Shown: piece by piece, positions 47,848 to 55,797 of the stretch | Position numbering within the stretch: the stretch's first letter is position 1 | Layout of the letters: every line of letters starts with the position of its first letter | DNA from: Saxibacter everestensis | GTDB lineage: Bacteria; Actinomycetota; Actinomycetes; Actinomycetales; Brevibacteriaceae | Assembly (NCBI RefSeq): GCF_025787225.1 | Contig: NZ_CP090958.1 | Coordinates: 1,703,856-1,767,855, forward strand | DNA length: 64,000 bases | Direction of reading: 5' to 3' | Translations under genes and position numbers: made by a program | The notes under the pieces: generated by a model | Told to the model about the DNA's origin: nothing | The model's input: only the letters and a program-made list of their open reading frames with translations | The model's database searches: none

Positions 47848-49269
47848 ATGCTCCGAGTCAAGCAACGTGGATCGGAGTCCAGCGTGGGCGTGCGGGTCAT
47901 GGCCATATTCGCGGCACTCTTCGTCGTTCTGCTCAGTGCCTCCGGCGTTTTCGGCGTAAGCACGGAAGCCGGCTCCAGTCGGCCGGAAACGCGCGCCCAG
48001 GCCAGCAGCGAGTCGGTCAGGGGCACCCTGAAAGACCCGGACTCCAAGCCGGTGCCCGGCGTATCCGTCAGAGTTGCGCAGGGCGAAGCCGAGATCGGTA
48101 CGGTCAAAACCTCGGACGACGGCACTTGGACGATCCCCGTACCCAATCCAGGGACCTACACCGTCATCCTCGACGCCAGCACGCTGCCAACCGGGGTTCA
48201 CCTGCGCACAAGCGGCGGGGAAAATCTGGCCGACGTCGTAGTGCGCCCCGGGCAAGCGCGCACGGTGATCTTCCCGCTCATCCTCTCCAGCCAGGCGCAG
48301 CAACCGCGAGAGGGAGTTCCCTCCGCACCGAAGTCCACAGATGCACAAGAGACCCTGGACGCGGGTCCTGCCACAAGCAGAAGTTTCGGCGGCCGCCTCA
48401 TCCAGCAGGTCGTCGAAGGCCTGAAGCTCGGCGCAATCATCGCTATCACCGCGGTCGGGCTGTCCCTGGTGTTCGGCACCACCCGGCTGATCAACTTCGC
48501 CCACGGCGAACTCGTCACTATCGGCGCGATTGCCGCCTACTTCTTCAGCACGCGGCCATTCGGGCTGCCGATGGTGCTTGCCACCCTGATAGCGATCGTC
48601 GTGGGCGGGGCCATCGGGTTTTCCATGGATCGGGTCGTGTGGCGGCCAATGCGGGCCCGCAGCGCCGGGCTGATCCAGATGTTCATCATCTCGATCGGCA
48701 TCTCCCTCCTGCTGCGCCACCTTCTGCTCGCGCTGTTCGGCTCACGCCGACAGCAGTACGACCAATACACCCTGCAGCAGGCGATGCACTTCGGACCGCT
48801 CTCGATCGCGCCACGCGACCTGATCATCACCATCCTTTCCGTTCTGGTGCTGATCGGTGTCGCTCTGATGCTGCTGCGCACCCGGATCGGCAAAGCCACC
48901 CGTGCGGTAGCCGATAACAAGGACCTCGCCGAGGCATCGGGAATCGACGTCAACAAGGTGATCTCCGTCGTATGGGTCATGGGCGGCGGTCTTGCCGCGC
49001 TGGGTGGTGTCTTCTACGGCCTGACCGAAGCGGTCTATTGGGACATGGGTTTCAATCTGCTCCTACTGATGTTCGCCGGTGTCATTCTCGGCGGCCTCGG
49101 CAACGCGTTCGGCGCGGTGGTCGGTAGTTTCGTCATCGGGCTGATCGCCCAGCTGTCCACCTTGTGGTTCCCCGCTGAATTGCAGAACGCGTGGGCCCTG
49201 CTTGCGCTCATCGTGGTTCTGCTGATCCGTCCGCAAGGCATCCTCGGCCGAGCCGAGCGAGTGGGATAG
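47848..49269 (+). CDS. LivH-type permease fused to an N-terminal extracellular carboxypeptidase-regulatory-like domain
   Basis: 473 residues from ATG 47848; GTG 47884 (GGAG six bases upstream) is an equally good start. A signal-like helix (VMAIFAALFVVLLSASGVFG) is followed by an exported domain of about 110 residues: VRGTLKDPDSKPVPGVSVRV, IGTVKTSDDGTWTIPVPNPGTYTVIL, typical of carboxypeptidase-regulatory/CnaB-like beta sandwiches. From about residue 185 comes a full LivH permease (AIIAITAVGLSLVFGTTRLI, NFAHGELVTIGA, AGVILGGLGNAFGAVVG). The plain LivH in the other set lacks the extra domain, which may dock the binding protein or the cell wall. Confidence 0.9.
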   Translation: MLRVKQRGSESSVGVRVMAIFAALFVVLLSASGVFGVSTEAGSSRPETRAQASSESVRGTLKDPDSKPVPGVSVRVAQGEAEIGTVKTSDDGTWTIPVPNPGTYTVILDASTLPTGVHLRTSGGENLADVVVRPGQARTVIFPLILSSQAQQPREGVPSAPKSTDAQETLDAGPATSRSFGGRLIQQVVEGLKLGAIIAITAVGLSLVFGTTRLINFAHGELVTIGAIAAYFFSTRPFGLPMVLATLIAIVVGGAIGFSMDRVVWRPMRARSAGLIQMFIISIGISLLLRHLLLALFGSRRQQYDQYTLQQAMHFGPLSIAPRDLIITILSVLVLIGVALMLLRTRIGKATRAVADNKDLAEASGIDVNKVISVVWVMGGGLAALGGVFYGLTEAVYWDMGFNLLLLMFAGVILGGLGNAFGAVVGSFVIGLIAQLSTLWFPAELQNAWALLALIVVLLIRPQGILGRAERVG

Positions 49270-49277
49270 GAGGACTG

Positions 49278-50270
49278 GTGGATTTCCTCAGCGTGATCGC
49301 CAATTCTGTCCGGGGGGCATTCGGGCCTGAAGCGTCCATTTACGCCCTGGCTGCCATCGGCTTGAATATCCACTTCGGCTACACCGGCCTGCTCAACTTC
49401 GGTCAGGTGGCCTTCATGCTGGTCGGCGCCTATGGGGTGGCGATCAGCGTCACTACATTCGGCTGGTCGTTGTGGGCAGGGATCGGCGTCGGGATCCTTT
49501 GCGCTGTCATACTCGCGTTGATCCTTGGCATCCCGACGCTTCGGCTGCGCGGCGATTATCTCGCGATCGCGACGATCGCTGCCGGCGAAGTCCTGCGCTA
49601 CTTCTACCGCTCCAGCTACGCCGAGCCGACTACGGGCGGGGTGTTCGGCCTCAGGCAGTTTGCGGACACCTTCTTCGAACTGAACCCCTACGAGCCCGGC
49701 AGGTACGGTTTCGGGCCGGTGGTATTCGATTCGCGATCTTTGTGGGTTATGACCGTCGGATGGGCGTTGGTCGCGCTTGCGGCAGGCATGACATACGTAT
49801 TGATCCACAGCCCTTGGGGTCGGGTGCTCCGTTCGGTCCGCGAGGACGAGCTGGCGGCCCGCAGCCTGGGGAAGAACGTATACGCAATCAAGATGCAGAG
49901 CCTCGTGCTAGGCGGAATCCTCGGAGCACTTGCCGGGGCACTGCTTGCGATCAACGTGCAGTCGGTTTCCCCTGACAGCTACAACCCGGTCGTCACCTTC
50001 TACCTGTACGCGATTGTGATCCTGGGCGGGGCCAGTCGGGTGCTTGGCCCTGTCCTCGGATCGATCATCTTCTGGTTCCTGGTCACCTTCCTCGATGCTT
50101 TCCTGCGGCAAGCGACCTCGTCCGGACTGATCCCTGCGTCGCTCCTCAGCGGTTCAGACGTCGGCGCGGTGCGGTTCGCCTTCGTCGGCCTGATCTTGAT
50201 CCTGTTGATGATGTTCCGTCCCGCCGGCATCCTCGGAAACCAGAAGGAGCTGCGCCTCGATGTCCGATAA
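49278..50270 (+). CDS. livM: Branched-chain amino acid-type ABC transporter, permease LivM (set 2)
   Basis: 330 residues from GTG 49278, four bases after AGGAGG that overlaps the upstream stop. About nine membrane helices. LivM motifs: AIGLNIHFGYTGLLNFGQVAFMLVG, GIPTLRLRGDYLAIATIAAGEV, SPWGRVLRSVREDELAARSLG and VILGGASRVLGPVLGSI. Its last codons and stop are part of a 19-bp segment duplicated 36 bp downstream, which also supplies two alternative livG starts. Confidence 0.93.
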   Translation: MDFLSVIANSVRGAFGPEASIYALAAIGLNIHFGYTGLLNFGQVAFMLVGAYGVAISVTTFGWSLWAGIGVGILCAVILALILGIPTLRLRGDYLAIATIAAGEVLRYFYRSSYAEPTTGGVFGLRQFADTFFELNPYEPGRYGFGPVVFDSRSLWVMTVGWALVALAAGMTYVLIHSPWGRVLRSVREDELAARSLGKNVYAIKMQSLVLGGILGALAGALLAINVQSVSPDSYNPVVTFYLYAIVILGGASRVLGPVLGSIIFWFLVTFLDAFLRQATSSGLIPASLLSGSDVGAVRFAFVGLILILLMMFRPAGILGNQKELRLDVR

Positions 50271-50310
50271 CAACTCCGCGTCCGATTGCGGCTCGATGTC
50301 CGATAACAAC
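50256..50310 (+). repeat. Duplicated livM end / livG start (36-bp period)
   Basis: ctcgatgtccgataacaac occurs at 50256-50274 and 50292-50310. Each copy contains an ATG in the livG frame and the TAA that ends livM in the other frame. The protein therefore begins MSDNNSASDCGSMSDNN. Confidence 0.93.
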
Positions 50311-51234
50311 GGTGCCAACGGACTGGCCGCCCGGGCCGAGGCCGTCAGCGCCGCCGCAGAGCAAACCAGGTCCGCCACCGAGGCACGCGCGCTGGCGGGC
50401 GTCGAACCAATACCCGGGGTAGCGAAGCCGGATCCAATCCTGATCGTGGACAACGTGTCCCGCTATTTCGGCGGTTTGCGTGCCATCAGCGTCGACCACC
50501 TGGAGGTGCAGCGCGGCGCGATCACAGCGTTGATCGGTCCGAACGGGGCAGGAAAGACGACGTTCTTCAACGTGCTTACCGGATTCGACTCCGCCGACTC
50601 AGGCAGCTGGCGCTTCGAAGGCGTTCCGCTGCAATCGCTTCCGGCGTACAAGGTGGCCAGGCTCGGCCTGGTCCGGACCTTCCAGCTCACCAAGGCACTG
50701 ATGCGTTTGACGGCCCTGGAGAACTTGATGCTCGGCGCGACTGGGCAGCGCGGCGAGCGTTTCTTCCCGGCCCTGCTCAAACCCTTGTGGAGCGGCCAGG
50801 AACGAAAGATTGCGGAACGCGCCGACCGGCTGCTGAACGGCTTCTCCCTGACGCGCATGCGCGACGAGTTCGCCGGCACATTGTCCGGCGGGCAGCGAAA
50901 ACTCCTTGAGATGGCCCGGGCACTCATGGTTGAGCCGACGATGGTGATGCTCGACGAGCCGATGGCCGGGGTCAATCCGGCGCTTACCCAGTCGCTGCTT
51001 GGGCACGTCCGGGAGCTTCGTGACAATGGCATGACCATCGTCCTCGTCGAACACGATATGGATGTCGTGATGGGCATCAGTGACTGGATCGTCTGCTTTG
51101 CCGACGGCGAGCTGATTGCCGAGGGCCGTCCGGACGACATCCGGGCCAATCCCGCCGTGATCGACGCCTATCTCGGCACCTCACGGACGACGGAAAACAG
51201 TTCAGAACCGAACGATCATGAGGACAAGAAATGA
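50260..51234 (+). CDS. livG: Branched-chain amino acid-type ABC transporter, ATPase LivG (set 2)
   Basis: 324 residues. A 55-residue polar N-terminal extension, partly a duplication, precedes the ABC core: LIGPNGAGKTTFFN, VRTFQLTKALMRLTALENLMLGA, LSGGQRKLLEMARAL, VMLDEPMAGVNP, IVLVEHDMDVVMG. ATG 50260 has AAGGAG ten bases upstream; the duplicate ATG 50296 is a second possible start. Overlaps livM and livF. Confidence 0.93.
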   Translation: MSDNNSASDCGSMSDNNGANGLAARAEAVSAAAEQTRSATEARALAGVEPIPGVAKPDPILIVDNVSRYFGGLRAISVDHLEVQRGAITALIGPNGAGKTTFFNVLTGFDSADSGSWRFEGVPLQSLPAYKVARLGLVRTFQLTKALMRLTALENLMLGATGQRGERFFPALLKPLWSGQERKIAERADRLLNGFSLTRMRDEFAGTLSGGQRKLLEMARALMVEPTMVMLDEPMAGVNPALTQSLLGHVRELRDNGMTIVLVEHDMDVVMGISDWIVCFADGELIAEGRPDDIRANPAVIDAYLGTSRTTENSSEPNDHEDKK

Positions 51235-51965
51235 ACGATCCAGAGCCGATCCTCCGCTCAGTTGACCTCGTCGCGGGCTACCTCCCGGACGTCAACATCC
51301 TCAATGGCTGCAACGTCACCGTCGGCGCCGGTGAACTCGTCGGGATCATCGGACCGAACGGCGCGGGGAAATCGACGCTGATCAAGGCCATGTTCGGCCT
51401 CGTGCCCGTCCGTGGCGGCCAGGTGCTGCTCCGTGGCCATGAGATCACCGGGACCGCCGCGCACAAAATGGTGGCACGCGGCCTCGGATATGTGCCGCAG
51501 AACGACAATGTGTTCCCCTCGCTGACCATCGAGGAGAACCTGCAGATGGGGATGTTCCTCCGCCCGAAGGAGTACCCCAGCCGCTTCGCGGCCGTCAGCG
51601 AGCTGTTCCCGCTGCTGAGCGAGCGTCGCGCGCAGAAATGCGGTTCGCTCTCCGGCGGCGAGCGGCAGATCGTCGCAATGGGCCGGGCGTTGATGACCGG
51701 CCCCGAGGTGTTGTTCCTCGACGAGCCGTCCGCCGGGTTGTCGCCCCTGATGCAGGACACGGTTTTCGAGTCGATCAAACGGATCAGCGATGCCGGGGTA
51801 TCGATCCTGATGGTGGAGCAGAACGCCAAACGGTGTTTGGAGATCAGCAACCGCGGATACGTGCTCGATCAGGGTCGCGACGCGTACACGGGCACCGGGC
51901 GTCAACTCCTCAATGACCCGAAGGTGATCGAGCTGTATCTGGGCACGCTCGCCCGCCGGGCTTAG
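51231..51965 (+). CDS. livF: Branched-chain amino acid-type ABC transporter, ATPase LivF (set 2)
   Basis: 244 residues. Walker A IGPNGAGKSTLIKA, Q-loop GYVPQNDNVFPSLT, signature LSGGERQIVAMGRAL, Walker B LFLDEPSAGLSP, H-loop LMVEQNAKRCLEIS. Starts with ATGA overlap of livG. Last gene of the plus-strand livHMGF set; a hairpin follows within 65 bp. Confidence 0.94.
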   Translation: MNDPEPILRSVDLVAGYLPDVNILNGCNVTVGAGELVGIIGPNGAGKSTLIKAMFGLVPVRGGQVLLRGHEITGTAAHKMVARGLGYVPQNDNVFPSLTIEENLQMGMFLRPKEYPSRFAAVSELFPLLSERRAQKCGSLSGGERQIVAMGRALMTGPEVLFLDEPSAGLSPLMQDTVFESIKRISDAGVSILMVEQNAKRCLEISNRGYVLDQGRDAYTGTGRQLLNDPKVIELYLGTLARRA

Positions 51966-52027
51966 CCCGAACTCTTTCGAACGGGCCGGAGCGAGTGTGC
52001 CGTAAAGCGGGTTAGACCGCCCCGCTG

Positions 52028-52044
52028 TGGCCGGATTCCGGCCA
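52028..52044 (+). terminator. Compact hairpin after livF (set 2)
   Basis: tggccggattccggcca is a perfect palindrome around a single base, giving a short tight stem 62 bp after the livF stop. No T-run. Possible operon end. Confidence 0.55.
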
Positions 52045-52152
52045 TGCGGCAAGAATGGGGACGGCGGCAATTCGAGGCACCGGCCCGCTCTGCCGCCAGT
52101 AACCGACAGCACGCGCGGATAGCCTGCGCGGCGTGAGGAGAGGATGCATCGC

Positions 52153-52584
52153 ATGCCACAGCCTTTAGTCAGCAAAGCCCACACAATCTGGAACGGATCA
52201 CTCACCGATGGTTCCGGCAAGGTAAGCCTGGACAGCTCCGGACTCGCGACCTTCGATATTTCATGGAAGGCCCGTTCCGAGGCTCACAACGGAACCACGA
52301 CTCCCGAGGAACTCATCGCTGCGGCGCATTCCGCCTGTTTCTCCATGGCCCTGTCGAATGGCCTGGCCCAGAACGACACCCCGCCGCAGGAACTGCACAC
52401 TTCGGCAGATGTCGCATTCGTCGCAGGTGAGGGCATCACCGGAATTACGCTCAATCTGCTGGCGACCGTCGAGGGGCTCGATGAAGCAAAGTTCCAGGAG
52501 ATCGCGGCAGATGCCAAGACCAACTGCCCGGTCAGCCAGGCACTGGCCGGCGTGGACATCACGCTGAAAGCCAGACTCGCATAG
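52153..52584 (+). CDS. OsmC-family peroxidase-like protein
   Basis: 143 residues. Thiol-dependent reduction of organic peroxides is the family activity. The two redox cysteines are present: Cys62 in AAHSACFSMALSNGL and Cys125 in KTNCPVSQALAG. Also the N-terminal WNGSLTDGSGKVSLDSSG typical of the Ohr/OsmC OsmC branch. ATG 52153 preferred over 52144, which begins directly at the AGGAGAGG. Stand-alone gene; its stop codon is the first unit of a tagtcg microsatellite. Confidence 0.93.
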   Translation: MPQPLVSKAHTIWNGSLTDGSGKVSLDSSGLATFDISWKARSEAHNGTTTPEELIAAAHSACFSMALSNGLAQNDTPPQELHTSADVAFVAGEGITGITLNLLATVEGLDEAKFQEIAADAKTNCPVSQALAGVDITLKARLA

Positions 52585-52611
52585 TCGTAGTCGTAGTCGT
52601 AGTCGCAGTCG
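52582..52611 (+). repeat. Hexanucleotide microsatellite starting at the osmC stop
   Basis: tagtcg is repeated four times, then cagtcg once, beginning exactly with the TAG stop (52582-52584). Each of the first four units supplies an in-frame TAG. Confidence 0.95.
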
Positions 52612-52660
52612 GCTAGGGCCGGTACGGCGACTAAGCCGAAACAGCCCCACGCCAGGATAG

Positions 52661-52702
52661 GACCGGCTGGGAGGTCATTGAACAGTGGCTTCCCAGCCGG
52701 TC
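52661..52702. terminator. Hairpin whose loop contains the coaE stop codon
   Basis: Perfect 12-bp stem gaccggctggga / tcccagccggtc (52661-52672 with 52691-52702). The coaE stop (52675-52677) is in the 18-base loop. On the plus strand it is followed by ttt, so it may also end osmC transcription. Confidence 0.75.
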
Positions 52703-53883
52703 TTTGCTATCCAGGCGTGCAGGGCCGGCTCAGCGACATCGCTGAACCACGGTTCCTTGGCCATGGCGTAGCCGTTGCCATCAGGATCGTGGCTGTGTTC
52801 GGAGGCGATCCGCCGCTTCAGTCGCTCGTACTCGTCTCGCCATCCTGGCTCCGCCCGCAACCAGTCGCGAAAAGCCAGGGCGTAACGCCAGTTGGCCGCG
52901 CCGAACACCCGAACGTGCAGGTTGACCGCTCGCCCAGGGTCGGCTTCCCGATGGAACCGTTTGCCCCAGGCCTCATGCTCGGCGGAGAACATCGGTTTCG
53001 GCGTGTCGAATAAGTGCCGGCCGGGTGGAAAACCGATCCAGGCCAGGCGATCGGCCATTTCGTCGGCATCGGCAAGCGATCGGACCGCCATCTGCAGGTC
53101 AATCCGATCCTTGGCGCCCAGCCCGGGTACCGAGGTCGAGCCGATGTGGTCGATCGCAAGCACACCCGCCCCGCCCGCACGACGAATTCGCTCGCTAATC
53201 CGCCGCGCCTGGGCGGGCCAGGATGGATCGGCGGCAACTATGACCACCGGCCCGGAGTTGTCGGTCAGTTGCCGGGTGCGAACATTTCTTTCGAACGGGA
53301 CCAGGCGCTGGCGCCAGATCCGGTCGAGTTCCATCCGTGTCTGTTCGGGCGCTCGCTCGTTGTCCAGCCAGATGTCCGCCACGGCCCGGCGCTCGGAATC
53401 GTCCGCCTGCGCGCGGATCCTGGACAGGGCGTCTTCCCGGCTCATTCCCCGTTCACTGATCAGCCGGCGAAGGCGTTCCGGCTCAGAGGCCGCCACCACC
53501 ATGACCAGGTGGTACTCGGCCTGCATGGCGTTCTCCACCAGCAGCGGCACATCGTGGACGACGATCGAATCGGCTGGGGCTTCCGCAAGCCGGTGCGAAA
53601 AGAGCTCTCGCACGGCGGGATGGACTATCGCATTCAGACGCGCCCTTGCCTGCTCGTCATTGAAGATCACCCGGCCCAGCGCGGGACGGTCAAGGGTGCC
53701 ATCCGGAAGCATCACATCCGGGCCGAAGGCGTCGGCAATCGCTTCGAGGCCGGGCGAGCCGGCTTCGACCGCCTGCCGAGCAAGCAGATCCGCATCGATA
53801 ACCACAGCGCCGAGGTCGGCTAGCCGAGTGGCGATCATTGATTTACCGGCCGCGATTCCGCCGGTCAGTCCGAGTAGCAGCAC
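52675..53883 (-). CDS. coaE: Dephospho-CoA kinase fused to a GrpB (UPF0157) domain
   Basis: Last step of coenzyme A synthesis. 402 residues from GTG 53883. N-terminal kinase (1-200): LGLTGGIAAGKS Walker A, VIDADLLARQAVE, IVVHDVPLLVE and RIRAQADDSERRAVAD. C-terminal half (about 220-400): GrpB-like nucleotidyltransferase fold with IDHIGSTSVPGLGAKDRIDLQM and LHVRVFGAANW. The same fusion exists in mycobacterial CoaE, where the second domain is thought to aid folding or regulation. The frame continues to 54006 without homology. Downstream of the membrane-protein gene by 34 bp. Confidence 0.93.
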   Translation of the reverse strand: MLLLGLTGGIAAGKSMIATRLADLGAVVIDADLLARQAVEAGSPGLEAIADAFGPDVMLPDGTLDRPALGRVIFNDEQARARLNAIVHPAVRELFSHRLAEAPADSIVVHDVPLLVENAMQAEYHLVMVVAASEPERLRRLISERGMSREDALSRIRAQADDSERRAVADIWLDNERAPEQTRMELDRIWRQRLVPFERNVRTRQLTDNSGPVVIVAADPSWPAQARRISERIRRAGGAGVLAIDHIGSTSVPGLGAKDRIDLQMAVRSLADADEMADRLAWIGFPPGRHLFDTPKPMFSAEHEAWGKRFHREADPGRAVNLHVRVFGAANWRYALAFRDWLRAEPGWRDEYERLKRRIASEHSHDPDGNGYAMAKEPWFSDVAEPALHAWIAKTGWEATVQ

Positions 53884-53917
53884 GCCGAACAGGCTATCCG
53901 ATCCGATGTCGCCCGGC

Positions 53918-55735
53918 TTAGCCGACCGGCACCACCCATACGCCGTCAACCAGCCGGGCAGGGCTGTCGAGGACGCTGCCGGTCCATGCCGCAGTCTCAG
54001 CCGCACCGACAGGCAGCCACGGGTTATCCGCGATCAGGACGAAGTCGATGCCCTGTGACCTCAGTGACTCCGCGGCTGCCCGGCCCTGGGCCGAATCCGG
54101 AGCGTAGAAGCTACCGGACTGGTTTGCGGCATCGACCGCGGCGTCATAGGGGTCGTCCAGTGCCTGGTAGATCACCGAGTAGCCCAGCGCTGAACCGATG
54201 AAGTACCCGCCAGTGTCGGCGTAGCGCATGCCGGCTACGGCCTGCCAGACCATCGCCTCATCGGCGTGCGGCTCAGCCAGGGCTCGCGCACGTGGCACGG
54301 TCTTGACCACGTCTCCGGCGCCGATGACCTCGCTGACCGATCCGTTTGTGAAGAACTGCGGAATGCTCACGGCGCGGGCCGGGACCGGTGCCGGGAACAC
54401 GAAGATCAACGCGATGGCTCCGGCCAGGTACCCGGACCATCGACGGTGAGCGCGCAAGATGTCGAAGCTGACCGCCGCTAGTATCGCCGCGGCCAGGGTC
54501 ACGAACAGAGCAAGCCGCATCGGCAGCACATTGGCGATAACGGGAACCAGCTCGAACATCCGCCACGGCAGCACCAGGCCTTCGACTGGATTGCCTGCGA
54601 AGTACAGCACCGAGCCGAGCGACAGCAGCCATGCGATGGCCCCGGTGAGTGCGATAGGAACAACCACAGCCGGCACGTTCGCCCGGCGGCGCAACACGAC
54701 GGCGATCAACGCGAGCACAAGCAGCGGAACACCTAGGTACAGACCCCGCTCGGCGTCGTCTATATAGCCGGACCGGCCGTAGTCCCAGCCTGGGAAGGGA
54801 TTGAGCGCCGTGGTCGGCACCGGCAGCACAAGGTCGAAGAAGTCGTTGTCCCAAATGCCGTGCGGCCGAATAGCGGCTGCCGGCCGGGAGCCGCCGGCAA
54901 TCAGCATGACCAGCAAGGGCAACCCCACAACCAAGGCAATCAGCACCGAGCCAACGCTGCCGAGCAGCAATCTCCGGGCAATCGCCGGGACCTGTCCCCA
55001 CCGAACGCTGGCCAGCACCAGGAGCCCGAGCAACGTCATCAGCGCCGTGGAAGCCAGCACCTCGGTCGACAGATACATCTGGAAGCCGACGGCGACTCCG
55101 AGGCGCAGCACGATTCCGCGAAGCCGGCTATCGGTGGCCACCAGGTCGTAGACCGCACCGGCCACGATCGGCGGGAGGATGGCGAAGCTCAGGTTCAGGT
55201 GGCCGCCACTTTGAGCCACGATGTAGCTGGAAAAGCCATAAACCAGACCGGCAAGACACGCTGCCGGAACGCTTGCCCAGCGGCGCGCAGCACAGGCGGC
55301 GGCCAGCGCCGAGGCGACCGGTGAAGCAACAATCAGCAGGTTGTACGAAACAACCGGTCCGGCCAGCAGGGTCACCGGAACCATCGGCAATGCCAACCCA
55401 AGCACGGACGTATTCCAGGCGCCGTTTACGCCGTCCGGATGATTCATCATCGTGCTGAACAACAAGGAGCTGTCGGTGCCCCCGGTGAACCAGCCGCGGA
55501 CGACGGCGGCCGCATGAGCGAGCCACCAGATGAACAGCGAGCTGTCGTCATTCGTTGCGAAAACCCGGGCGCCGACATCCCGCAGAACCGGCAGATACAC
55601 CAGCACCGAGACGACTAGCAGCAGTGCCGCATACCGAACGACCCAGCTTCGCGCACAGTCACGCAACAACGTGCGCAGACGCGAGTGGGGCCCCCCGTCA
55701 GCAGACAGGGAGCCCCACTTCATGCCAATCGTCAT
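53918..55735 (-). CDS. Polytopic membrane protein of unknown function, possible GT-C glycosyltransferase
   Basis: About 605 residues, roughly 11-12 membrane helices. N-terminal part has an extracytoplasmic loop with Asp-Asp (FATNDDSSLFIWW) and HPDGVNGAWNTS, features like lipid-linked sugar transferases of GT-C type; a C-terminal extracytoplasmic globular region of about 150 residues follows. No definite family recognised. Start uncertain: ATG 55735 or 55723, both just after rpsA, while a terminator-like stem (about 55684-55718) lies over the first codons. May be cotranscribed with coaE. Confidence 0.7.
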   Translation of the reverse strand: MTIGMKWGSLSADGGPHSRLRTLLRDCARSWVVRYAALLLVVSVLVYLPVLRDVGARVFATNDDSSLFIWWLAHAAAVVRGWFTGGTDSSLLFSTMMNHPDGVNGAWNTSVLGLALPMVPVTLLAGPVVSYNLLIVASPVASALAAACAARRWASVPAACLAGLVYGFSSYIVAQSGGHLNLSFAILPPIVAGAVYDLVATDSRLRGIVLRLGVAVGFQMYLSTEVLASTALMTLLGLLVLASVRWGQVPAIARRLLLGSVGSVLIALVVGLPLLVMLIAGGSRPAAAIRPHGIWDNDFFDLVLPVPTTALNPFPGWDYGRSGYIDDAERGLYLGVPLLVLALIAVVLRRRANVPAVVVPIALTGAIAWLLSLGSVLYFAGNPVEGLVLPWRMFELVPVIANVLPMRLALFVTLAAAILAAVSFDILRAHRRWSGYLAGAIALIFVFPAPVPARAVSIPQFFTNGSVSEVIGAGDVVKTVPRARALAEPHADEAMVWQAVAGMRYADTGGYFIGSALGYSVIYQALDDPYDAAVDAANQSGSFYAPDSAQGRAAAESLRSQGIDFVLIADNPWLPVGAAETAAWTGSVLDSPARLVDGVWVVPVG

Positions 55736-55797
55736 GCTTCCATTCTCTTGGCAACGCCGGACGAACGCGACGCAGCGCAAGGAACGAAAAGTTACGA

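Noticed and set aside
47848-51965. Assignment of set 2 as urea transporter UrtABCDE
   Set aside because: UrtB also has an N-terminal extension, but here it is a carboxypeptidase-regulatory-like domain, and no urease or nitrogen genes are nearby.
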